Below, one piece after another: positions 10,935 to 19,524 of a DNA stretch of 64,000 bases. The stretch is from DASUNQ01 sp044866775. GTDB taxonomy: Bacteria > Acidobacteriota > Thermoanaerobaculia > Multivoradales > UBA5704. Position numbers and translations under genes: made by a program. A model generated the notes under the pieces. The model searched no databases, was not told the DNA's origin, and was given only the letters and a program-made list of their open reading frames with translations. Numbering within the stretch: the first letter of the stretch is position 1; each line of letters begins with the position of its first letter. Location of the stretch: contig JBIOUG010000174.1 in the NCBI GenBank assembly GCA_044866775.1, positions 3,438 through 67,437 of the forward strand. Reading direction: 5' to 3'.

Positions 10935-12873
10935 AGACCGCGCCTTCCTCGTCCTCGGCGGCGCCGAAGCGCTGCGCCTGCAGGTCGAACATCGCCCGGT
11001 AGCGGCCCCGCCGCGCCATCAGCTCGCCGTGGGTGCCGTGCTCGACGACGCGCCCGTGCTCGAGCACGCAGATGCGGTCCGCATGGCGCACCGTCGAGAA
11101 GCGGTGGGAGATGAGGATCGTCGTGCATTGGCGGCCGGCGTGGCTAGGAGCCCGTCGCGCTGGTCGCGCGACGGACAGCGCTCCTAGCTCGATCGGATAC
11201 GGCGCGAAAGCTTTCGCGCCTAGGATGCGGTCGAAGATCTCGGCCTCGCCGCGCACGTCGAGCTGGGCGGTGGGCTCGTCGAGCAGCACCACGCCGGCGC
11301 CGCGCTCGACGGCGCACAGCGCCCGGGCGAGAGCGACCCGCTGCCACTGCCCGCCGGAGAGATCGGTGCCCCCGTCGTAGCCGCGGGCGAGCACGGTGTC
11401 GAGGTCGGCCAGGCCCGCCGCGCCGGCCGCCGCGAGCGCGCCGCGCACGGCGTCGTCCGGCGCGCCCGCCGGAGCGACGTTGTCGCGCAGCGGCAGCTCG
11501 AAGCGGACGAAGTCCTGGAACACGGCGGCCAGGCGCGAGCGCCAGGCGCCGAGGTCGAGGTCGCGCAGGTCGACCCCGTCGACCTCGATGGCGCCGCCCT
11601 GCGGGTCGTAGAGGCGGCAGAGCAGCTTGGCGAGCGTCGTCTTGCCGGCGCCGTTCTGCCCGACGATGGCGAGCGACGACCCGGCGGGGATCGTGAGGTC
11701 GAAGCCCTCGAGCACCGGCCGGCCGCCGGGGTAGGCGAAGGTGAGGTCGCGAAAGCGCACCTCGCGCGCCGGCAGGCCGGCCGCGGGACGGCGGCCTGGG
11801 AGCCCGTCGCGCTGGGCGCGCGACGGAAAGCGCTCCCCGGATCGATCAGAGCCCGGCGCGAATGCTTTCGCGCCTGGGGGCAGCGCGCCGGCGGTCGCCA
11901 TCGCCGGCTCGAGGCGCAGGACGGCGGCCACCGGCGCCGCGGAGCCGTCGAGGGCCCAGTTGAGGCCGCCAAAGGCGATCATCGACGTGCCCACCGCGGC
12001 CTGGGCGAAGACGACGGCCGCGGCGAGGCTCAGGCGGCCGCCCGCCGCGGCGCCGGCCAGCGACCAGAAGACGGCCAGGTTGGCGCCGAGCACGAGCAAC
12101 AGGCTCCATAGCAGCGGCTTCTCGCGCAGCCGCGTCGCCTCGTACTGCAGCGCGTGCAGGCGCGTGCGGCGGTTGACGAAGCGCTCGATGGTCCAGCCGG
12201 CGAGGCCGAACAGGCGCAGCTCCTTGGCGGGCGGCGGGTCGACGGCGAGCCGGTACGCGTAGTCGGCGTCACGCTGCGCGGCGCGCACCTCGTCGGTGTT
12301 GCGGTCGTGCCAGACCGCGCTCTCGCGCAGCAGCCAGTGAGTCGCCAACCAGGCGCCGGCGAGGGCGATCGGCGCCCACCAGGCCCAGGCGAAGAGCACG
12401 ACGGCGCAGGCGAGACCGCCGATCATCTCGACCAGGCCGGAGGCGATGAAGTCCATCGAGATCGTCAGCGGCGGACCGGTCATGCCGAGGTCGAAGTCGC
12501 GCGCCACCGTCAGGTCGCCGGTGAGCTTCGGGTCCTCGAGATGACCCATGCCCGGCGGCCGTACGCAGGCCTCGGTCAGCCGGTCGTACAGCCAGGCGGC
12601 GGTGCGGTCGCCGAGGTTGGCGCTGATCGCCCGGTGGAGCGGGGAGAGGACCTGGAGGAGGACGAAGACGGCGCCGACGAGCGCCAGCGGGCCGGCCAGG
12701 CCGTCGCCGCGCTCGACGGCGCCGACGAGGGCACCCATGGCGAGGGCGAAGATCGCGGGCAGGACGCCGCGCAGGACCAGCGCCGCCCACCAGCCGAGGG
12801 CGAGGACGCGATCGGCCCGCGGCAGGACCGCGAAGAACTTCCACTCGTTGCGCGCGCGCAGGCGGTCGATCAT
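10918..12873 (-). CDS. ABC exporter half-transporter with two in-frame palindromic-element insertions
   Basis: 651 residues. Membrane domain ~15-310, ATPase ~370-640 with GQNGAGKTT, canonical LSGGQWQRVALARAL, VVLLDEPTAQLD and ISHRFSTVR. Two extra peptides beginning GAKAFAP are encoded by copies of the palindromic element. One is in the linker between membrane domain and ATPase (element 11796-11877). The other lies between EIFDRIL after Walker B and TTILISH of the H-loop (element 11144-11223), where relatives, including the neighbour at 9114, have only a short loop. Both keep the frame, so the gene looks functional. Walker and signature motifs are untouched. It is first in a two-gene operon with the 606-residue exporter. 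Confidence 0.9.
   Translation of the reverse strand: MIDRLRARNEWKFFAVLPRADRVLALGWWAALVLRGVLPAIFALAMGALVGAVERGDGLAGPLALVGAVFVLLQVLSPLHRAISANLGDRTAAWLYDRLTEACVRPPGMGHLEDPKLTGDLTVARDFDLGMTGPPLTISMDFIASGLVEMIGGLACAVVLFAWAWWAPIALAGAWLATHWLLRESAVWHDRNTDEVRAAQRDADYAYRLAVDPPPAKELRLFGLAGWTIERFVNRRTRLHALQYEATRLREKPLLWSLLLVLGANLAVFWSLAGAAAGGRLSLAAAVVFAQAAVGTSMIAFGGLNWALDGSAAPVAAVLRLEPAMATAGALPPGAKAFAPGSDRSGERFPSRAQRDGLPGRRPAAGLPAREVRFRDLTFAYPGGRPVLEGFDLTIPAGSSLAIVGQNGAGKTTLAKLLCRLYDPQGGAIEVDGVDLRDLDLGAWRSRLAAVFQDFVRFELPLRDNVAPAGAPDDAVRGALAAAGAAGLADLDTVLARGYDGGTDLSGGQWQRVALARALCAVERGAGVVLLDEPTAQLDVRGEAEIFDRILGAKAFAPYPIELGALSVARPARRAPSHAGRQCTTILISHRFSTVRHADRICVLEHGRVVEHGTHGELMARRGRYRAMFDLQAQRFGAAEDEEGAVYDVLA
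11144..11223 (-). repeat. Bipartite palindromic element, copy A (inside exporter ATPase)
   Basis: Read on the minus strand: perfect 20-bp palindrome GGCGCGAAAGCTTTCGCGCC (11201-11220), a ~13-nt spacer, then a 44-nt hairpin (11144-11187). The hairpin has outer arms CTAGGAGC/GCTCCTAG, a 5-nt bulge GCTGT and an inner stem CCGTCGCGC/GCGCGACGG with loop GACCA. It encodes GAKAFAPYPIELGALSVA in the host protein. Confidence 0.9.
11796..11877 (-). repeat. Bipartite palindromic element, copy B (exporter linker)
   Basis: Same layout as copy A on the minus strand. The palindrome at 11855-11874 has one mismatch. The inner stem is CCGTCGCGC/GCGCGACGG with loop GCCCA and bulge GCTTT. It encodes GAKAFAPGSDRSGERFPSRA in frame; the hairpin part is read in a different frame from copy A because the spacer is longer. 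Confidence 0.88.
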
Positions 12874-12880
12874 CGGTGCC

Positions 12881-12964
12881 CTAGGCGCGAAAAGCTTTTC
12901 GCGCCGTATCCATATGGATTCTAGGAGCGCTGTCCGTCCCGCGCCCAGCGGGACGGGCTCCTAG
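12881..12964 (+). repeat. Bipartite palindromic element, copy C (intergenic)
   Basis: Plus-strand copy with a perfect 22-bp palindrome (12884-12905) and a 44-nt hairpin (12921-12964). The inner stem is CCGTCCCGC/GCGGGACGG with loop GCCCA. It lies 7 bp upstream of the exporter start, in the gap between divergent genes, and abuts copy D head to tail. Confidence 0.9.
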
Positions 12965-12965
12965 A

Positions 12966-13044
12966 GGCGCGAAAAGCCTTCGCGCCGTATCCGGTAGATT
13001 CCAGGAGCGCTGTCCGTCCCGCGAACAGCGGGACGGGCTCCTAG
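12966..13044 (+). repeat. Bipartite palindromic element, copy D (intergenic, tandem with C)
   Basis: Near-palindrome at 12966-12986, hairpin at 13001-13044 with inner stem CCGTCCCGC/GCGGGACGG and loop GAACA. Directly follows copy C in the same orientation. Together C and D occupy ~165 of the 204 bp between the exporter and the AttH-like gene, so they must overlap the promoter or leader of one or both. Confidence 0.9.
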
Positions 13045-13077
13045 GCTACCAGCGCTGAAAGGCGGCGGAGCAACGAG

Positions 13078-14379
13078 ATGAGGGCCCGGCGCGCGGCGAT
13101 CGGCCTCGCCGCCCTGTTGCTGCTCGGCGCCGCCGGGTGGCTCCTGCTGCGCCGGCCGGCGCGGCCGCCGGTCGCGGCGCGGCTGTCGGTGGCGGGTGCG
13201 CTGGGCGGGCCGGCGGAGGCGGGGTTCGCGCGGGCGCTCGCGCCGCGCTCGTTCGCCTTTCCCGCCGACCACGGGCCGCACCCGGCGTTCCGCACCGAGT
13301 GGTGGTACTTCACCGGCAACCTGGAGACCGAGGAGCCCGTCCCGCTCTTCGCGGGACGGACTGCGCTCCTCGGATCGATTGGATACGGCGCGAAAGCCTT
13401 CGCGCCTCGTCGGGGCGGGCGGCGGTTCGGGTACCAGCTCACCTTCTTCCGCAACGCCCTGGCGCCGCGGGCGGCGGCGCGCGCCTCGCGCTGGGCGGCG
13501 CGCCAGGTCTTCCTCGCGCACTTCGCGGTGACCGATCCGGGTGCCGGGCGCTTCCTCGCCTGCGAGCGCTTCCGCCGCGAGGCGCTGGGGCTGGCGGGCG
13601 CCCGCGCGGTTCCGTTTCGCGTCTGGCTGGATCGCTGGTCGGCGGCGTCGGCCGCACCGGCGGCGGCGGCCGTCGGTGACCAGACCTTCCCGCTGCGGCT
13701 GCGCGCCGCCGCCGAGGACGTCGCCCTCGATCTCACGCTCGCGAGCGGCAAGCCGCCGGTCCTCCAGGGCGAGCGCGGCCTCTCGCGCAAGGGGTCGGCC
13801 CCCGGGCAGGCCTCGTACTACTACTCCCTCACCCGCCTGCCCACCACCGGCCGGCTGCGCCTCGACGGCCGCACCTGGGCGGTGCGCGGCGCCTCGTGGA
13901 TGGACCGCGAGTGGAGCACCAGCTCGCTCTCGCCGGGCCAGGTCGGGTGGGACTGGCTGGCGCTGCAGCTCGCCGACGGGCGCGAGCTGATGCTCTACCG
14001 GCTGCGCCTCCGCGGCGGCGGCGCGGATCCGGCGAGCGGCGGCGCCCTCGTGGCGCGCGACGGCACCGCCACGATCCTCGGGCTGGACGACGCCGCGGTC
14101 GAGGTCCTCGCCACCTGGGAGAGCCCGGCCGGCGGCCGCTACCCGGCGCGCTGGCGGGTGCGGGTCCCGGCGGTCGGGCTGGACCTCGTCGTGCGGCCGC
14201 TGCTCGCCGATCAGGAGCATCGCGGTACCTTCCGCTACTGGGAAGGGGCGGTCGAGGCGGCCGGGACCTCACGCGGGACGCCGGCCGGCGGCCGCGGCTA
14301 CGTCGAGCTGACGGGCTACGCCGACGGCGCGCCGGCGCCGGAGCGGCTCGGGGGTCGTCAAACAGCAAATTTCAGGTAG
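13078..14379 (+). CDS. Secreted AttH/CrtC-like (lipocalin-like hydrolase family) protein with element insertion
   Basis: 433 residues with an N-terminal membrane anchor or signal (~5-24). The body carries family hallmarks: FPADHGPHPAFRTEWWYFTG (~62-81), GYQLTFFRNAL, FLAHFAVTD, SYYYSLTRLPTTGRL (near 245), GASWMDREWS, WDWLALQLADGRELMLYRLR and GYVELTGY. These belong to the AttH / carotenoid-1,2-hydratase family, a double lipocalin-like fold usually encoded beside an ABC ATPase and FtsX permease. Copy E adds ~27 residues between GNLE and RRFGYQL in the N-terminal half. GGCGGAG lies upstream of the ATG. It was probably once contiguous with the genes at 5842-9098. Confidence 0.85.
   Translation: MRARRAAIGLAALLLLGAAGWLLLRRPARPPVAARLSVAGALGGPAEAGFARALAPRSFAFPADHGPHPAFRTEWWYFTGNLETEEPVPLFAGRTALLGSIGYGAKAFAPRRGGRRFGYQLTFFRNALAPRAAARASRWAARQVFLAHFAVTDPGAGRFLACERFRREALGLAGARAVPFRVWLDRWSAASAAPAAAAVGDQTFPLRLRAAAEDVALDLTLASGKPPVLQGERGLSRKGSAPGQASYYYSLTRLPTTGRLRLDGRTWAVRGASWMDREWSTSSLSPGQVGWDWLALQLADGRELMLYRLRLRGGGADPASGGALVARDGTATILGLDDAAVEVLATWESPAGGRYPARWRVRVPAVGLDLVVRPLLADQEHRGTFRYWEGAVEAAGTSRGTPAGGRGYVELTGYADGAPAPERLGGRQTANFR
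13330..13409 (-). repeat. Bipartite palindromic element, copy E (inside AttH-like gene)
   Basis: Oriented opposite to its host's coding strand: hairpin at 13330-13371 (inner stem CCGTCCCGC/GCGGGACGG, loop GAAGA on the element strand), near-palindrome at 13387-13406. The host reads EPVPLFAGRTALLGSIGY and then GAKAFAP, the same heptapeptide as in copies A and B, because the palindrome reads alike on both strands. Confidence 0.9.
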
Positions 14380-14490
14380 AGGAAAGGCTCGTTTCCGTGC
14401 GCCGGTGGCATGGACGGAAACCTGTCCCGAGGCCTCCACCGCCGGGGCGAAGCGTTGTGGAGCCGGCCATGGCTCCGCGACCCGAACGAC

Positions 14491-14508
14491 CGCCGGCCGA
14501 AGCCGGCG
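14491..14508. other. GC hairpin in the 205-bp gap upstream of the S9 peptidase
   Basis: CGCCGGC at 14491-14497 pairs with GCCGGCG at 14502-14508 around a CGAA tetraloop. It may terminate the AttH-like transcript or act in the peptidase leader. Nothing else is recognisable in 14380-14584 except the ribosome site AAGGAG at 14569-14574. Confidence 0.3.
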
Positions 14509-14584
14509 CTCGTAGAGTTCGGGTTCGCCCGGAAAGCGCATACAGTCTCCGTTCGAGAACCTGCACGCAAGGAGAGACGATTCG

Positions 14585-16582
<1,998 letters not shown>

Positions 16583-16587
16583 ACTTT

Positions 16588-16839
16588 ATGGAACCACGGG
16601 ATGACGACGACGTGAACCGGCCCGGCTGGGTGGTGAGCGACGAGGGGAGCGCCGACAGCGCGCGTGACTTCGACCCGAAGCGGCCGGAGTGCGACGACGA
16701 CGCGCCGGAGCCGCGCCGGGGGCCGGTGACGCACGGCACGCCTCTCGGGCCGGACGAGTACGCCCGGTTGAAGGAGAAGGCGAGGCGCGGGGGACCGGAA
16801 GACCGCGGCGGCCCCGCGCACCACGACCGCGAGCCATAG
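16588..16839 (+). CDS. Small acidic protein of unknown function
   Basis: 83 residues, rich in Asp, Glu, Arg and Pro and without hydrophobic segments, so probably cytosolic and largely disordered. The visible conserved-looking part is THGTPLGPDEYARLKEKA. A very strong ribosome site (AAAGGAGGTG, ~16570) overlaps the end of the upstream peptidase gene and supports the ATG at 16588. It is likely co-transcribed with the S9 peptidase. No family was recognised. Confidence 0.65.
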   Translation: MEPRDDDDVNRPGWVVSDEGSADSARDFDPKRPECDDDAPEPRRGPVTHGTPLGPDEYARLKEKARRGGPEDRGGPAHHDREP

Positions 16840-16862
16840 GATCTATTGGAACGGAGGGAGTC

Positions 16863-18629
16863 ATGGCGCAGCGCGCGAAGGCTTCGAGGGGAGGGCGGAA
16901 GACGACGGCGCGGAAGGGCGCGGCGGCGGCGGTCGCGCGGGCCCGCGGCGGCGCCAAGAGCGCGGCAGGCGCCCTCCGCGGCGCCGCCACCGGGCTCGCC
17001 GCCGAGGTCCTGGGCGACCTCCCGGGGCTGCAGAAGGTGCGGACCGTCCTCCGCGCCGGCAAGGCCGCGCTCGGCGCCGACTTCGATCCCGGGGCGATGG
17101 CGATGGCCGCCGCCGCCCTGGCCGGCCTCACCGAGTACGACCGCCCGCGCCCGGCGAAGACCCGCTTCCCGATCGACCTCGCCGCCTACGCCGCGCTCAA
17201 GGGCCAGGCGCCGGCGGCCCGGCGGCTGCGCGCGGCGCTCACCGCCACCGTCGCCGCCGACCGCGGCCGCAAGAAAGCCGGGACCGTCTCGGCGGCGGTG
17301 GTGGCCGGCGCCGTGGCGGCGCCGCTCGGCCCCGAGGTGGCGGCGGCTCCCGGCACCGTCGGCACCATCGCCGGCATCGCCGACACGCAGTGGTTCCCGC
17401 CCGACTGCACCCTCGCCGCCGGCCCGCAGCACGTCCTGGCGTCGGTCAACTCCTCGGTCGCCATCTTCCCCAAGACCGGCGGCAGCCCGGCGCTGCAGCG
17501 CACGCTGACCGCCTGGTTCTCGAACGTCATCTCGCAGGCCAAGATCTTCGATCCCAAGGCGCTCTACGACCAGCACGCCGGCCGCTGGGTGCTGGTGGCG
17601 GTGGCGCTGGGGACGACCAGCAACACCTCGTTCTTCCTGCTCTCGGTGTCCAAGACCTCGGACCCGCTCGGCGAGTGGCGGAACTTCAAGCTCGACGCCA
17701 CCAAGGACGGCACGACGCAGACCCAGAACTGGGCCGACTACCCGGGGCTCGGCGTCGACGCGCAGGCGCTCTACCTGACCGCCAACATGTTCCGCTTCGA
17801 CGGCGGCTTCCAGTACGCGAAGATCCGCATCATTCCCAAGGACGGCCCCTACTCGGGCGGCGCCGTCACCTTCCGCGACATCGTCAACCTGAAGAACGCC
17901 GAGGGCTCGACCGCCTTCACCCTCCAGCCCTGCCACACCTACGGCGCGCCGCAGGTGCAGTACTTCGTCAACTCGCTCTTCCCCTCGACCAGCGTCCCGA
18001 CCCGCAATCTCCTCTCGCTCTGGTCGCTGACCAACCCGCTCGGCACGCCGGCGATCGCGCGGCGCAACATCGGCGTCACCAGCTACGGCCTGCCGCCCGA
18101 CGCGACGCAGAAGGGCAGCTCGACGCTCGTCGACACCGGCGACGTGCGCGTGCTCAACGCCGTCTTCCGCGGTGGGTCGGTATGGTGCGCGCTGACCTCG
18201 CGCCACGACTGGGGGGACGGCAAGAACGTCGCCGTGGCGCACTGGTTCCAGATCAACCCGACCTCCGGCGCGAAGATCCAGGAAGGGTTCTTCGGCGTCA
18301 CCGGCCGGCATTACTACTACCCGGCCGTGATGCCCGACGGCAACGGCAACATGACGATGGTCTTCTCGCGCTCCGGCACGGCCGAGCACGTCAGCGCCCG
18401 CACCAGCGGCCGCCTGGCCGCCGATCCGCTGGGATCGCTGCAGGCGAGCGCCGACCTGCGCACCGGCGTCGCCCGCTACGTCCGCCTCGACGGCATGAGC
18501 CGCAACCGCTGGGGCGACTACGCCGGCATCGCCAACGACCCCACCGACAACCGCACGATCTGGTGCTACACCGGCTTCGCCGCGGCGGTCGACACCTGGG
18601 GGACGCACATCGGCGCGGCGCGGTTCTGA
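16863..18629 (+). CDS. Large protein of unknown function, beta-propeller-like
   Basis: 588 residues. GGAGGGAG just before the ATG at 16863 fixes the start against a longer open frame. The first ~60 residues are Lys/Arg/Ala-rich (histone-tail-like) with no signal peptide. Residues ~60-155 are Ala-rich helical. From ~160 the protein is rich in Trp, Tyr, Asp and Gly with repeated blade-like strands (DTQWFPPDCTLAAGPQHVL, SNTSFFLLSVSKTSDPLGEW, NWADYPGLGVD, RNRWGDYAGIANDP), suggesting a beta-propeller or sialidase-like fold. Such propellers are usually exported, so the missing signal peptide is odd. No catalytic motif was identified. Confidence 0.75.
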   Translation: MAQRAKASRGGRKTTARKGAAAAVARARGGAKSAAGALRGAATGLAAEVLGDLPGLQKVRTVLRAGKAALGADFDPGAMAMAAAALAGLTEYDRPRPAKTRFPIDLAAYAALKGQAPAARRLRAALTATVAADRGRKKAGTVSAAVVAGAVAAPLGPEVAAAPGTVGTIAGIADTQWFPPDCTLAAGPQHVLASVNSSVAIFPKTGGSPALQRTLTAWFSNVISQAKIFDPKALYDQHAGRWVLVAVALGTTSNTSFFLLSVSKTSDPLGEWRNFKLDATKDGTTQTQNWADYPGLGVDAQALYLTANMFRFDGGFQYAKIRIIPKDGPYSGGAVTFRDIVNLKNAEGSTAFTLQPCHTYGAPQVQYFVNSLFPSTSVPTRNLLSLWSLTNPLGTPAIARRNIGVTSYGLPPDATQKGSSTLVDTGDVRVLNAVFRGGSVWCALTSRHDWGDGKNVAVAHWFQINPTSGAKIQEGFFGVTGRHYYYPAVMPDGNGNMTMVFSRSGTAEHVSARTSGRLAADPLGSLQASADLRTGVARYVRLDGMSRNRWGDYAGIANDPTDNRTIWCYTGFAAAVDTWGTHIGAARF

Positions 18630-18700
18630 CGTACAGCCGGCAGCCGGCGCATTGCCCTTCCTGACCGAAGGACCTGCTCGCGAATCCGCCCGGTCGCTGG

Positions 18701-18990
18701 TAGAACCGGCCCCATCCAAAAACGAACCAGCCCGATCCGAATGTGAACCAGCCCCAATCGGGACATAACCCGCCCGATCTGAATTCGAACCTGCCCGATT
18801 CAAATACGAACCTGCCCCAATCCAAGTGTGAACCCGCCTGATCCGAATACAAACCTGCCTGATCCAAATACGAACCAGTCCGATCCAAAGTCGAACCCGC
18901 CCAAACCGAATGCGAACCCGCCCGATTCAGATCAGAATCTGGCCGATTCAAGCCGGAACCGTCCGCTTCCGATCTCTATCCGCCTGGTTC
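18701..18990 (+). repeat. 21-bp minisatellite, about 13 degenerate units
   Basis: Tandem units of about 21 bp, consensus close to AATACGAACCTGCCCGATCC. Most units are exactly 21 bp, but units near 18823, 18907 and 18950 are 22 bp, so no single frame is kept. On the minus strand the units spell heptapeptides such as AGSHSDR and AGSTLDR over a partly open frame; on the plus strand NPPDPNT and NLPDPNT. It is less GC-rich than its surroundings. No ribosome site or homologous protein was recognised, so I treat it as non-coding or decayed. Confidence 0.8.
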
Positions 18991-19040
18991 AGCTTTCGTT
19001 TGACCAGCTTCCGGTCGGACGCTAGCGATTCAGCAGCCCG

Positions 19041-19080
19041 AGCCGCAGCACCTTGGCGACGTGCAGCGCGCGGCGACCGG
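19041..19080 (-). repeat. Copy of the 3' end of the FAD/Fe-S oxidase gene (distal)
   Basis: 38 of 40 bases match 23379-23418, the last codons of the oxidase gene on the minus strand. In this copy the minus-strand frame reads RRALHVAKVLRLGLLNR and ends at a TAG at 19022, paralleling RRALHVAEVLRLALDG in the intact gene. It marks the far edge of the 4.3-kb segment carrying the 1307-residue protein. Confidence 0.8.
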
Positions 19081-19391
19081 GCGCTGGGCGGTCCTGAGCG
19101 ACAACGTTGCCCTGCGCCTCGGCGACTTCCCCCACCTCGCGTCCCTGCAGGCCGAGCTTGCGGCGCTGGTCGCCGAGGCCAAGCGCCTGCAGGCGCGGCA
19201 GAAGAGGCAGATCGGGGTGCTCCTCACCAAACGAACATCGCGCACGGATCGCGGCGCGCGGCCAGGAGATCAAGGAGCGCATCCAGGATCACCTGCGCGG
19301 CCACCTCGGCACCACGAACAAGGAGCTGCTGCAGTTCGGCTTCAGGCCGCGGAGCGGCGGACCGCGCCGCAAGCGCCGCGCGCCGCGCTGA
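19061..19391 (+). pseudogene. Frameshifted, 5'-truncated small coiled-coil protein gene
   Basis: Frame 2 reads VLSDNVALRLGDFPHLASLQ, continuing AELAALVAEAKRLQARQKRQ. After about 19230 the similarity moves to frame 3 with ARIAARGQEIKERIQDHLRG, HLGTTNKELLQFGFRP and a basic tail ending at 19391. Both halves fit one ~110-residue helical protein of a type I recall, as hypothetical proteins, in Thermoanaerobaculia. A frameshift near 19230 breaks it, and its natural 5' end is replaced by the 19041-19080 oxidase fragment, in which the only GTG start lies. Probably inactive. 19392-19524 shows nothing recognisable. Confidence 0.6.
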
Positions 19392-19524
19392 GGAGCGCCG
19401 CCGGCAAGCCGCGGCACGTAGGGTCGCAGCCGGCACCAAGCACCCGCCCGCTTCCCCCGCGTGGGCCCGGGCCTTGCCCCGCGGCGCTGACCATGTCATC
19501 ATTTGGTAAATCACGGTCAATTCA

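Noticed and set aside
18701..18990. Possible CRISPR array
   Set aside because: Units are contiguous 21-bp degenerate repeats with no unique spacers, and no cas gene is present.
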